A stretch of DNA of 64,000 nt from Streptomyces naganishii JCM 4654 (GTDB taxonomy: Bacteria > Actinomycetota > Actinomycetes > Streptomycetales > Streptomycetaceae), in the NCBI RefSeq assembly GCF_014650575.1, contig NZ_BMVF01000014.1, forward strand, positions 62,001-126,000, given 5' to 3'. Both the position numbers and the translations under genes were made by a program. The notes under the pieces are model-generated. The model made no database searches. It saw only the letters and a list, made by a program, of their open reading frames with translations, and had not been told where the DNA came from. The first letter of the stretch is position 1. The number at the start of each line of letters is the position of its first letter. Positions 25,548 to 34,163 of this stretch are shown piece by piece.

Positions 25548-26192
25548 TCAGTGCGCGGTGGAGCAGTCGCGCCAGGCCGCGCTCAGGGCGCGGGGTATCT
25601 GCGGGATGCCGGCGCAGCCGTGCGGGCCGGGCGGGAAGCCGTCGCCGGTGACGTAGACCCAGGTGCCGTCCGCGGCGGTACGGAAGTACTTCCTCGTGCT
25701 GCCCTCGTCCTGCATGGCCACGAGTTCGTCATAGCCCGCGTCGGCGGTGGGCCGGAACGGGGTGGCCGCGTAGCGCACGGCGCCGCACTGGCCGTAGAAG
25801 AACTCTCCCGGCACCGGAACGATGTGGACGAAACGGGGGAAAGCACGCCGGTATGCCGAAGTGACGGCGGCCTTCACCGCGCTGCCGGCGGCCAGGTTGC
25901 GGCATCCGGCGGGGACGGCGGGCGGGGGGCTTGACGGTATCCGCGTCGCGGCCCTGTCCGGCTCGGAGGCGGAGGCTGAGGGCGGGCGGACGGAGGGGCT
26001 CGCGGAGGACGTCACGGGTGCGGAAGGGGCGGCCGTCGGGGTGGCGGCGGGCGAGGCTGCGGGTGAGGACGCCGAGGAGGCCGTGGCGGAGGGAGCGGAA
26101 CCGGAGGCGGCCCTATGCTCGTCCTGGCACCCGGCCAACAGCAGTACGCCACCCATGAGCGCCGCGACCGGCACGCCTCTGACACCGGGCAT
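25548..26192 (-). CDS. Secreted lipoprotein of unknown function
   Basis: A signal peptide with lipobox (VAALMGGVLLLAGC) puts a lipid on Cys22. A 75-residue Ser/Ala/Pro/Thr linker follows, then a folded domain of about 110 residues. That domain contains four cysteines, VHIVPVPGEFFYGQCGAVRY and a final CAGIPQIPRALSAAWRDC. The clear GAGGAGAGG before the ATG fixes the start. The protein should be attached to the outer face of the membrane. The domain is not one I can name. Confidence 0.75.
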   Translation of the reverse strand: MPGVRGVPVAALMGGVLLLAGCQDEHRAASGSAPSATASSASSPAASPAATPTAAPSAPVTSSASPSVRPPSASASEPDRAATRIPSSPPPAVPAGCRNLAAGSAVKAAVTSAYRRAFPRFVHIVPVPGEFFYGQCGAVRYAATPFRPTADAGYDELVAMQDEGSTRKYFRTAADGTWVYVTGDGFPPGPHGCAGIPQIPRALSAAWRDCSTAH

Positions 26193-26415
26193 GCGACCTC
26201 TCCTCTTCCGCCGCCAAGGACCCGGCCGGCTTCGGCGCGGCCGGGGCGCACGGCGTCCGTGCACTCCGGCCGCCGCGTCACTGCTATGACACCGGGACCC
26301 CCTCGGGGGTTGCGCGCCGGCCGGCAAGGACCGGTAACGGTTTCGCATCCCGCACCAGACGCCCCGCCGCCGGCTGCCCCGCCGCCGGCCGCCACTCACC
26401 GGCGGGCATCAGCGA

Positions 26416-27054
26416 TCACCGGCGATCGCCTCCCACCCCGACCGCGGCGAGCCACGCCTCCACGGCGCTGCCTATGTCCGTCACCGCCTCGGATCCGTCC
26501 GCGGCGTCCGCCCGACCGGGACCGGCCGCCCGACCGGGACCGGGCGCCCGATCGGGACCGGGCGCCCGGCCGTTTCCGCCCGGCGCCCCGGACCTCGTAC
26601 CGAACACCTCGAACGCGTTCAGCCCCAGCGGGTGGGGGCTCGACAGCCGCCGCGCCGTCATGCGCACCCAGCGCGCCGGCACCGGCCCGGGCAGCTGAAT
26701 GTCGACCACGCCACCCGTTCCGGCGGCGGTGCGGTACACGCTCCTCCACCCGGAGAGGTCCAGGGAGGTCTCCACGACGAACTCCGCCGCGTAACTCACC
26801 TGCTCCGCGCCCCTGTTGGCCTCGCGCTCCCCGGTCCCCCCAGCCGACGCGAGCACCGGGACGCTGCCGTCGGCCCCGAAGACCAACCGGATCCAGTCGA
26901 CCCGGCAGGGTGCCCGCAGGTCGAGGCAGAAGCTCCGCGGCCGGTGGCCGTCACTCTCCCCCGCGCCGAAGGCGAAGGCGGCCAGCAGCGCGGAGTCGGT
27001 GGCGACGGCGAAGCGCCGGGAGGGGCGATACGCGGGACTCGCCTGGTCGGCCAT
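26416..27054 (-). CDS. F5/8 type C (discoidin-like) domain protein
   Basis: The 212-residue protein has a galactose-binding-like beta-sandwich: DLRAPCRVDWIRLVFGADG, VVETSLDLSGWRSVY, DIQLPGPVPARWVRMTARRL and LNAFEVFG are the usual strand order. A Gly/Pro/Arg/Ala repeat of about 30 residues follows, coded by a GGGACCGGGCGCCC DNA repeat, with a short helix at the end. No signal peptide or catalytic domain is seen. Such domains normally bind carbohydrate beside a glycosidase, so a stand-alone cytosolic form is odd. The ATG is chosen although its ribosome site is weak. Confidence 0.75.
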   Translation of the reverse strand: MADQASPAYRPSRRFAVATDSALLAAFAFGAGESDGHRPRSFCLDLRAPCRVDWIRLVFGADGSVPVLASAGGTGEREANRGAEQVSYAAEFVVETSLDLSGWRSVYRTAAGTGGVVDIQLPGPVPARWVRMTARRLSSPHPLGLNAFEVFGTRSGAPGGNGRAPGPDRAPGPGRAAGPGRADAADGSEAVTDIGSAVEAWLAAVGVGGDRR

Positions 27055-27081
27055 GAGGGAGTCGTCCAATCACGGATCGGC

Positions 27082-27099
27082 TGTGACAACGTTGTCACA
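27082..27099. promoter_or_regulatory. Perfect 18-bp palindrome (LacI-like operator)
   Basis: TGTGACAACGTTGTCACA is a perfect 9+9 palindrome with a central CG, the form bound by LacI/GalR regulators of sugar genes. It lies 28 bases before the discoidin-domain gene. Confidence 0.8.
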
Positions 27100-27857
27100 T
27101 GCTGGTTCGGTCCGCCGCCCCGTGTCAAGCCTCCCGGCGTCAGGAGGGGTTGGTTTCGCGCAGGGCCTCGTGGATGCCCTGGAGCGAGGCGGTCAGAGGC
27201 CGTCAGGCGGGCGTGGCCGCCGGGGTCGAGCGGGGCGAATACAAGGCGGGCGCCCAAGTGATCGCCATGTCCGCACAGATCGCCACCGGCCGTGTCACCT
27301 GGGCGGAACTGGTCACCCACCGGCGCCGGACACGCCGCAGTCCTGGCCTTCCCGGCCGCCCAGGGGAGGCGGTGACGGCCGTCACCCGGCCGGGCGGCGC
27401 CGGATGGCCGGGTCGTGGGAGTGGACGAAGAGTGGGTGCGAGTCCACAGCCGTGCCCCGACCGCGCGCAGCCGCCCGCCCCGAGGGAAGAGATGAGCACC
27501 GAGACCGGCACGACCTCCGTGACCGACGGCCTCTCGTCAAAGACCGGCCGGCCCGTGCCGCGGATCCGCCAGGCCGTCCGGTCCGCGCCGGCCGCGTTCA
27601 TCCTCCCAAGTGGCCTCCGCCGGTTGGCGGAAGTCGTCGAAGCCCTGCGGCGGGCCGGGCCGGCGGTCACGAACGAGCAGCCGGTCCTCGGCACGCTCTA
27701 CGGACCGTCACGCAGGAGCGGATACCGCCTCGGGAAGCGGTCGACGGCGTCGCATCTGCCGCCGCGGAGCGCACGATCCGGCTCCCACCGCCCGCCCCCG
27801 GTCCGGTGACTGCGAGGCGCGCGACAGCCCCTACCCCCGTTCTCGTGGAGGGACAGC
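27100..27857. other. 758-base stretch without a confident gene
   Basis: No reading frame resembles a known family. One open frame from an ATG at 27492 to 27809 follows GGGAAGAG and has a helical stretch (GLRRLAEVVEALRRAG), so a short unknown protein is possible. Another segment (GEYKAGAQVIAMSAQIATGR) looks protein-like but has no start. The stretch may be remains of one or two genes. Confidence 0.4.
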
Positions 27858-29648
27858 ATGGAGAAAGCCGGCACAGACATGGAAACAGACATAGAAAAGG
27901 GAGGGTCCGGCGCGGGCCGGCGTGGCGGACAGCGGTCGGTGACGCGCCGCCGTGGCCGGCGGGCCCTGCGCCTAGTGAGCACGCTCGTTCTCGTCTTCGC
28001 CGCCTGCGGGGTCGCGCCCCACCCGCGGACCACGGCCGTCGCAGGAGCGCCCGCGACGGCGCACATCGTCCTCGACGGTAACTCTCTGACCCTTGAGCAG
28101 ATGTTCGCCGTACTCGACGCTCCCACGGTCTCCGTGCACCTGGCGCCGCAGGCCCGGGAGCGGATGCGGCGGAACCGCGCGCAGGCGCTCGGCGCCCTGC
28201 GGTCCGGTCAACGCGTCTACGGGTGGAACCAGGCACTGGGCCCCTTGAAGGACCGTGCGCTCACCCCGGACGAGCAACTCCGGTTCCAGCGCAACATCCT
28301 GCTGTCCAACGCGGCGGGGGTCGGACCCGTCTTCCCGCCGCAGGTGGCCCGGCTCGCGCTGGTCATCCGCGCGAACCAGATGGCCCGGGCCCGGATGGGC
28401 GTGCGTCCTCAACTCGCCGAGAGAATGCTCGACCTGGTGAACGCCGGCGTCACTCCCGAGATGCCGCAGATCGGGTCACTGGGCATCGGCGACCTCCAGC
28501 CGATGGCGGAGGCCGGCCTGGTCGCCTTGGGCGAGGCCGCTCCGGCCCGGTTCAAGGGCGAGGTGGCCCCGGCGTCGCGGCTGCTGCCGCGGGCGGGTCT
28601 GGCGCCCTCCTTCACGCTCGAACAGGGAGAGGCCCTTCCGGTCATCAGCGGGAGCGCGGTCGTCGCCGCCTCCTTCGCCTACGCGGTCGAGCGCGCGGAG
28701 CGGCTGGCGGACCTCTCCGAGGGCGGCGTCGCCCTGTTCATGGACGCCACCCGCGCCGAGAAGCAGGCCCTGGACGCCCGTACCCACGAGGAGCGCCGGA
28801 TTCCCGGTGAGATCGACGTGGCGGCCCGGCTGCGTGCGCTCGTCGCGGGCAGCGGATGGATGACCGACGCGGGGCGCCGCCGGCTCGGGGAGACCCACGA
28901 CCGTGTGCAGGACGCCGTCTCCGTGCGCGCCGCGCCGCACATCCTCGGCGCGCTGCGCGAGACGCTCGGCGACGAGCGCCGGATCCTCGAACGCGAGGTG
29001 AACTCCTCCACGAGCAATCCCCTGGTGTTCCCGCGGCCCGGTGGCGGCGACGAGTTCGTCACGGGCGGGAACTACGACGCCGACCTGATGGCGCACGAGA
29101 TCGACAGGGTGAACGGCAACATCGCCGACGTGGGCGTGCTGTTCGAGCAGTTGTCGGCCCGGCTCATGTCGCCGGCGTGGAGCTACGGCCTGCCCGCGAA
29201 CCTCGCCGGGGGCCGCGTGGGCCTGAACTCCGGCATGGTGCAGGTGCAGACGGTCGCCACCGCGCTCGTACCGGAGATGCAGGTGCGGGCCTACCCGGCG
29301 AGTGTGCTGTCGAGGCCGGCGAAGGCCGGTCAGGAGGACCACAACACCATGGCCATGGCCTCCGTCCGCGACCTCCACGACAACCTCGACCGCATGGACA
29401 CCGTCCTCGCGGTGCAGATGCTGATGTCGGCGCAGGGCATCGACCTGATCCGCGCCCGCATGAACGGACTCCCCCTGGGATCGGGCACGACGGTCATCCG
29501 GCGGGAGATCCGCCGTCACATCCCTCCCCTCGGGGACGACCGCTGGATGTCCCCCGACCTGGAGGAAATGATCCGGTTGGTGAAGGGACACGCGCTTCTC
29601 GACACCGTCCACGGGGCGGAACCGGCGGCACTGCGTTCGGCGGCGTGA
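27858..29648 (+). CDS. Histidine ammonia-lyase homologue with lipoprotein-like N-terminus and no MIO triad
   Basis: The fold of aromatic amino-acid lyases is clear over 530 residues: YGWNQALG (family YGVNTGFG) at 121, EREVNSSTSNPLVF, FEQLSARLMSPAW and AGQEDHNTMAM. The MIO cofactor normally forms from Ala-Ser-Gly in GSVGASGDLAPL. Here residues 206-213 read GSLGIGDL, one residue shorter and without the Ser. The catalytic Tyr in QDPYSLRC is also lost (QDAVSVRAAP). The N-terminus has RRRGRRALRLV, then a hydrophobic run ending FAAC at Cys50, like a lipoprotein signal. GGAGGGACAGC before the ATG supports the start. Deaminase activity is unlikely; a secreted binding protein is possible. Confidence 0.85.
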   Translation: MEKAGTDMETDIEKGGSGAGRRGGQRSVTRRRGRRALRLVSTLVLVFAACGVAPHPRTTAVAGAPATAHIVLDGNSLTLEQMFAVLDAPTVSVHLAPQARERMRRNRAQALGALRSGQRVYGWNQALGPLKDRALTPDEQLRFQRNILLSNAAGVGPVFPPQVARLALVIRANQMARARMGVRPQLAERMLDLVNAGVTPEMPQIGSLGIGDLQPMAEAGLVALGEAAPARFKGEVAPASRLLPRAGLAPSFTLEQGEALPVISGSAVVAASFAYAVERAERLADLSEGGVALFMDATRAEKQALDARTHEERRIPGEIDVAARLRALVAGSGWMTDAGRRRLGETHDRVQDAVSVRAAPHILGALRETLGDERRILEREVNSSTSNPLVFPRPGGGDEFVTGGNYDADLMAHEIDRVNGNIADVGVLFEQLSARLMSPAWSYGLPANLAGGRVGLNSGMVQVQTVATALVPEMQVRAYPASVLSRPAKAGQEDHNTMAMASVRDLHDNLDRMDTVLAVQMLMSAQGIDLIRARMNGLPLGSGTTVIRREIRRHIPPLGDDRWMSPDLEEMIRLVKGHALLDTVHGAEPAALRSAA

Positions 29649-29721
29649 GCATCCGCGGGTCACGGAAGCCGACAGCACCGGACGCCCGTGCACCCGCGGC
29701 CCGCCGTCCGCGAAACCGAGG

Positions 29722-30552
29722 TCAGCCCGCCTTACGACCGGACAGGCCCTCGCCGACATCCTCATGAGTCTGGGCGAGGAAGGGCAGCAGCCGGGCGGTG
29801 AGTTCGGCCGGCGCGTCCAGCGCGATGAGGTGCGCGGCGTCGGCGAACTCGACGAGTTCGGCGTCCGGTATGGCGGCGGCGTAACGCCGGGCGATGTCCC
29901 GGAAGTCGGGGACGTCGAGCGCGCCCGTGCCGACCAGGGTGGGGACGCGGACGGCGGCGGGGTCGCCGCTCGCCGTGCCCCGGGAGTGCCGGGCCACGAC
30001 GTCCTGGTTCACCAGCGAGGTGCGCATCGGTTCGCGCACGAGGGCGGCCGACTCGGCGCCGACGTCCTCCCAGTCGCGGGCCGGGCCGCGCAGCCACATG
30101 TCCAGGTTCACGCGGACGGCGGCGTCCAGGTCGCCCGCGGCCAGGGCCGCCGTCTCCGCCTCGTCGTAGGCGACCATGTCGGCGGACCAGTCGTAGCCGG
30201 GCCACGGCGGGGCGAGCAGTGCCAGGCAGCGCACCCGTTCCGGATGGGCGAGGGTGAAGTCCAGGGCCACGCGGCCGCCCCAGGAGGCGCCGACGAGCCC
30301 GACCCGGGGGTGGCCGAGGTGGTCCAGGAGGCGGCGCAGGTCGTCGGTATCGCTGAACGGGCCGGACGGCGGGGCGGAGCGGCCGAAGCCGCGCAGGTCG
30401 TAGCGGATGACGGTGTGCCGTTCCGCGAGGGCGGGCGCGACGGCGTCCCACATGCGGTGGTCGGCGACTCCCGCGTGCACGAGTACCACGGGTGGGCCGT
30501 CGCCGGAGACGACGTAGGAGAGGTGGCCGAGATCGTCGGCGAGTGAGAGCAT
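29722..30552 (-). CDS. Alpha/beta hydrolase
   Basis: The 276-residue protein is a compact alpha/beta hydrolase: oxyanion strand VVLVHAG, nucleophile elbow GASWGG with Ser90, acid near GTGALDVPDF and His in DAAHLIALDAP. It has no signal peptide. AGAGG precedes the ATG by eight bases. It stands between the lyase-like gene and an ArsR-type regulator on the same strand, 79 bases from the regulator's stop. Substrate is unknown. Confidence 0.87.
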   Translation of the reverse strand: MLSLADDLGHLSYVVSGDGPPVVLVHAGVADHRMWDAVAPALAERHTVIRYDLRGFGRSAPPSGPFSDTDDLRRLLDHLGHPRVGLVGASWGGRVALDFTLAHPERVRCLALLAPPWPGYDWSADMVAYDEAETAALAAGDLDAAVRVNLDMWLRGPARDWEDVGAESAALVREPMRTSLVNQDVVARHSRGTASGDPAAVRVPTLVGTGALDVPDFRDIARRYAAAIPDAELVEFADAAHLIALDAPAELTARLLPFLAQTHEDVGEGLSGRKAG

Positions 30553-30631
30553 CCGCGGATCCTCTCAGACCCGCGGCTCACGCGCCTGCCAATAAGCAGC
30601 TCAGGCGCCGTGCATCAAGCAGTGCGGCCGG

Positions 30632-31633
30632 TCAGCCAGCCCCGGCGGGCGCGGTTCCCGCCAGGCGGGAGCCCGCGGGGGTGCGCCGGTAGAGGACCGC
30701 TCGTCCGGAGCGGGCGCGGGTGACCAGGCCGGCCCGGTGCAGGACGCCCAGGTGGTAGGAGACCGTGGCCGGGCTGAGGAAGTGGCGCTCGGCGAGCTGG
30801 GCGGTGGAGGCGGGGCTGCCGAGCGCGGTGAGCAGCCCGGCGCGCGTGGGGCCGAGCAGCCGGGCCAGTTCGGCGGACGCGGACGCCGGGGCGGTCGCCG
30901 GGTGGCGTACGGGATAGGCGACCATGGGCGGCCGCCGTCCGCCGCGCACCGGGTCCACGGCCACGCCGGGCCGGGCCGCCACCAGGGAGGGCACCACGAT
31001 CACCAGGGGCACGGAACGCTCCATGGTGAACCGGCTGTCGATGCGCAGGGTGCCGTCGGACCACGCGATGCCCGGATGCAGGGTGTTGAAGAGACCGGCC
31101 GCGCCGCGCCTGGCCAGCACGCCCGCGCAGCGGTCCACCTCCGACTCCAGCGCGGCCCGGGCCGCCTCCCAGTGCGGCGCGAAGGCCAGGTCCCAGTAGC
31201 GCCGTAACTCCTCGGCGGCCTGCCGGGCGACGTACCCACCGCCCCTGTCCATCGACTGCCGTACGTCCGCAGGGAGTTCCGCGCCCGACAGCCCCACGCA
31301 GGGATGCCCGGCGCGCAGTGCCTCGAGTTCGCCCAGGACGCGCTCGGGCGGGGTGTCGCGGACCCGCTCCAGTTCCTCCTCGACGGTGGGCGAGGGACCG
31401 GACGGGTGCGGGCTGAGGAAGTCGGGGACGTAGCCGCCGTGGTCCAGGGCCAGCGCGGACAGCAGCGGAAGCCGTGCCCGGCGCAGCACCCGACGGGCGC
31501 GCGCGACCCACGGATCGGCGTGCGTGGCGGGACGCAGTCCCCAGGGCAGGAGGGTCGCGGCCACCTCGTGCAGGGGCGAGACCGCGAAGCGGGAGCGGGC
31601 CAACCCCGTGGCGTCCACGGTGAGTTCGATCAT
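30632..31633 (-). CDS. ArsR-type winged-helix regulator with N-terminal DUF5937-like domain
   Basis: The C-terminal 80 residues are an ArsR wing domain (LTALGSPASTAQLAERHFLS, ATVSYHLGVLHRAGLVTRAR, VLYRRT). The N-terminal 240 residues start IELTVDATGLARSRFAVSPL, a pattern I associate with DUF5937 of actinomycete regulators. The protein is 333 residues; AAAGGGAGGG lies before the ATG. No metal-binding Cys pair is seen. It is divergent from the secreted peptidase and may control it. Confidence 0.82.
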   Translation of the reverse strand: MIELTVDATGLARSRFAVSPLHEVAATLLPWGLRPATHADPWVARARRVLRRARLPLLSALALDHGGYVPDFLSPHPSGPSPTVEEELERVRDTPPERVLGELEALRAGHPCVGLSGAELPADVRQSMDRGGGYVARQAAEELRRYWDLAFAPHWEAARAALESEVDRCAGVLARRGAAGLFNTLHPGIAWSDGTLRIDSRFTMERSVPLVIVVPSLVAARPGVAVDPVRGGRRPPMVAYPVRHPATAPASASAELARLLGPTRAGLLTALGSPASTAQLAERHFLSPATVSYHLGVLHRAGLVTRARSGRAVLYRRTPAGSRLAGTAPAGAG

Positions 31634-31776
31634 TGCCCTCCCTTTGCCGCCACCCCCGCGTTCCTTCGAACGTGCTCGAATCGTCGCACGGATGCTCGCC
31701 CCGGCACGCCTCCTCGGCGCAGCCTGGTGCCGACCAGGAGACGGACGCGGACACAGGGGAAACAGGGGTGCGGGGT

Positions 31777-33273
31777 ATGCCTGAGGTGTGGGGGCTGCGG
31801 GGGGTACCGGGGATCCGGCGGCTGCGGGGGGCTCCGGGCACGCCTGGTGCGCCGGCGCGCCGGTGGGGGCGCGGGCGGCGGACACCCGCGGTGCTGGGCG
31901 CGGTCGCGGTGACCGCCGCCGGCGCGCTGGCGGTGGCGGGGACGACCCCGTCCGTGGCGCAGGGCCGGGCGGCCGCCGCGCCGGCGGTGGCGAGCGGGGG
32001 GCTTGCCGGCGCCGCGGCCTGCCCCGGCCTGGACGGCTTCACCTGCGCGACCCTGAACGTCCCGCTGGACCACTCCGGCCGCACTCCGGGCCGGCTGGGC
32101 CTGAAGGTCGCCATGGCGGACAACGTGCGCGCGCCCAAGGGTGTGCTGCTCTTCCTCACGGGCGGACCCGGGCAGCCGGGGGTGCCGTTCGTGGCGCGGC
32201 TGAGCCAGAAGCTGGCTCCGGTGCTGAAGGACTACCGCCTGGTCATGGTCGACCAGCGCGGCACCGGCGGCACCGCCCTGCAATGCCCGCGGTTGCAGCA
32301 GGAGATGGGCTCCTCCGACCTCACCCCGCCCACCGCGCGGGCGGTCACGGACTGCGCGGCGGCCATCGGCGGCGACCGCCGTTTCTACGGCACCACGGAT
32401 ACGGTCGCCGACCTGGACCTGCTGCGCCGGGCGCTGGGCGTGCGCAGGATGACGCTGGACGGCGTGTCGTACGGCACGTACACCGCCGAGCGGTACGCGC
32501 TGGCGCACCCGGGGCACGTGGCGCGGCTCGTGCTGGACTCGGTGGTGCCGCAGACCGGGTACGACCCGATGGACCGGGCCGCGATGCGGGCGGCGCCGCG
32601 CGTGCTGACGGCGGCCTGCCGGGCGACCGGCTGCACCACCGACCCGGCGGCGGACCTGGCCGAGGTGGTCGACCGGTACCGCAACGGCGCGGACGTGCTG
32701 GACGCGCTGACGACCTGGGAGTTCGTGGACCCGGACTACGCCGCGGTGATCGACGCGCTGCACAAGGCGGCGAACGGCGACCCCGGTCCGCTGCGCGGCC
32801 TGATCGCGGGCGTACGGCAGGGCGGCGCGGCCACGGCGGAGGAGCTGAGCCAGGGGCTGCACGCCTCCACGCTGTGCCTGGACGGGCGCTACCCGTGGGG
32901 CCGGGCCGACGCCCCGGTGGCCGGGCGGCGTACCGCGCTGGAGAAGGCGGGCGCGCGGCTGACGCCGGCCGACTACGGCCCCTTCGACGCGGCCACGGCG
33001 ACGGGCCTCGGCTCGATGCTCAGCTGCCTGTACTGGCCGCGCACCCCGGTACAGCCGCTGCCGTCGACGCACCGCGGGCTGCCGGGCGTACCGGTGCTGC
33101 TGCTCGGCGGGGACCGGGACCTGTCGACACCGCTGGAATGGCTCTACGACCAGAAGAGGCTGACCCCCCGGGCCAAGGTCGTCATCGTGCCGGGGGCCGC
33201 GCACTCGGTGCAGAACAGGGCGGCCGACGACAAGGGCCGCCGGGCGGTGTTCGACTTCCTGCTCGGGCGCTGA
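31777..33273 (+). CDS. Secreted alpha/beta hydrolase, tripeptidyl aminopeptidase (SlpD/TAP) type
   Basis: An Arg-rich N-terminus and a hydrophobic stretch (VLGAVAVTAAGALAVAG) form a signal peptide. The mature protein begins near AACPGLDGFTCATLNVPLDH, a family hallmark. LTGGPGQPG is the oxyanion loop, GVSYGTYTAERYA the nucleophile elbow, GGDRDLSTP the acid and PGAAHSVQ the histidine, with a C-terminal TAP-like domain. The length is 498 residues. These peptidases trim short peptides outside the cell. An ATG with a G-rich leader is chosen; an earlier start would cross the divergent promoter. Confidence 0.87.
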   Translation: MPEVWGLRGVPGIRRLRGAPGTPGAPARRWGRGRRTPAVLGAVAVTAAGALAVAGTTPSVAQGRAAAAPAVASGGLAGAAACPGLDGFTCATLNVPLDHSGRTPGRLGLKVAMADNVRAPKGVLLFLTGGPGQPGVPFVARLSQKLAPVLKDYRLVMVDQRGTGGTALQCPRLQQEMGSSDLTPPTARAVTDCAAAIGGDRRFYGTTDTVADLDLLRRALGVRRMTLDGVSYGTYTAERYALAHPGHVARLVLDSVVPQTGYDPMDRAAMRAAPRVLTAACRATGCTTDPAADLAEVVDRYRNGADVLDALTTWEFVDPDYAAVIDALHKAANGDPGPLRGLIAGVRQGGAATAEELSQGLHASTLCLDGRYPWGRADAPVAGRRTALEKAGARLTPADYGPFDAATATGLGSMLSCLYWPRTPVQPLPSTHRGLPGVPVLLLGGDRDLSTPLEWLYDQKRLTPRAKVVIVPGAAHSVQNRAADDKGRRAVFDFLLGR

Positions 33274-33307
33274 GAAGGTGCACGACTTCCTGCTCGGACG
33301 TTGAGAA
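33252..33307. repeat. Short tandem duplication of a gene's 3' end
   Basis: The last 25 bases around the peptidase stop codon, CGACTTCCTGCTCGG onward, are repeated after 31 bases with two changes. The copy lies beyond the stop. Confidence 0.8.
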
Positions 33308-33365
33308 CCGGACACTCCTGCCGAGGCGGCTCAGAAACCGCTCAAGTCCCTTGTTCCGTAAGCTC

Positions 33366-33401
33366 GCCGAGTCCGAACATGGCCGTATGTTCGGACTCGG
33401 C
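33366..33401. promoter_or_regulatory. Perfect 15-bp inverted repeat spanning a start codon
   Basis: Arms GCCGAGTCCGAACAT and ATGTTCGGACTCGGC flank a six-base loop. The second arm begins with the ATG of the small gene downstream, so the start would be paired in the mRNA hairpin. Both DNA strands read MFGLG through the arms. Confidence 0.85.
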
Positions 33402-33716
33402 AAGCGCACGGAACTCAACGTCCTGGTCCTGCGGGACGCGGACGTCATCGCCGCCGGGGTGCGGTCGGCACTCGCCGAGGCCGTCCCCGGGGAGCGGCCC
33501 GGCCTCGAGCGGGCGGCCGCACTCATCGAGCGGGCGTTCACCGTCCCCGACGCGGACCTGCGCGCCCGGTGGGTCCACGAGCGTCTCGCCCGGGCCGGTC
33601 ACGAGGGCCCCGCCGACTCCGTGGAGGCGATCAGGACGCTGCGCCAGGCCGAGCCCGGTCTGAGCCTGCGCGCGGCCGTCCAGCTGTCGAAGGACGCGGC
33701 GGCCTACCGGCCCTGA
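33387..33716 (+). CDS. Small protein with L7/L12-C-terminal-like segment
   Basis: The 109-residue protein begins MFGLGKRTELNVLVLRDADV. Its end (VEAIRTLRQAEPGLSLRAAV) resembles the KxIR...GLxLKEAK helix-turn of ribosomal L7/L12 C-terminal domains, a motif also found in small unrelated bacterial proteins. No Shine-Dalgarno sequence is visible because the start lies inside a perfect hairpin; translation may be controlled or leaderless. Function is unknown. Confidence 0.6.
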   Translation: MFGLGKRTELNVLVLRDADVIAAGVRSALAEAVPGERPGLERAAALIERAFTVPDADLRARWVHERLARAGHEGPADSVEAIRTLRQAEPGLSLRAAVQLSKDAAAYRP

Positions 33717-34067
33717 GCCCGTGGATCCCCCGGAGCCCTCACGCCCTCGGCCCCGGTTCGGTTCCGTGACATGCCTCACACGCTCTGTGCGATCTAGGGG
33801 TGCCGGATAGTAGACACGGTCCGGGCGGCATATGAGACATGTCCGGCTTGATATGTGCTCGTCCCTCCCCGCGCGCGCCCGCCCCACGGAGGTCCGGCCG
33901 TCTCCCCCACTCGGCCAACCTGCGGCGGCCCTGACGAACCGACAGGCGCGCACCCGAGACCCCGGAAGCCGGCCAGCACGCCCATGGACGGCTGACAAGG
34001 GCCTGCCCCGTCTACGAAGCAAGGTAGTGGCAGAGCCCTTTGCGCTCCGTGCGGGAGGGTTTCAACA
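33717..34067. promoter_or_regulatory. Long leader region before the CAP-protein gene
   Basis: No gene is seen in these 351 bases. An AT-richer patch near 33800-33855 may be the promoter. Around 33999-34041 an imperfect hairpin pairs AGGGC-CTGCC with GGCAG-a-GCCCT and encloses a second short stem. A structured 5' leader is possible; I could not match it to a known riboswitch. Confidence 0.4.
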
Positions 34068-34163
34068 ATGGCGGCCCACAGGACATCGCCACGAGCCACA
34101 GGCGCGGCCGGCGCCGGCGCGCGGCGGTCACCGAGTGAGGTCACGCATGGGCAAGCACCGTAA
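34068..34163 (+). CDS. Possible 31-residue upstream ORF
   Basis: An ATG eight bases after GGGAGGG opens a 31-codon basic peptide starting MAAHRTSPRATG whose TAA lies 17 bases inside the CAP-protein gene. The strong ribosome site and overlap suggest translational coupling or a leader peptide. No similarity is known to me. Confidence 0.4.
   Translation: MAAHRTSPRATGAAGAGARRSPSEVTHGQAP

Noticed and set aside
27492..27809. 105-residue frame starting MSTETGTTSVTDG
   Set aside because: It has an ATG and a weak ribosome site, but low-information sequence and no family resemblance. Kept only as a note in the gap entry.
33784..34146. Possible riboswitch (for example c-di-AMP type) in the CAP-protein leader
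   Set aside because: CAP and cell-wall genes often carry such leaders, but I could not line up the conserved core bases. An Rfam covariance search would decide.
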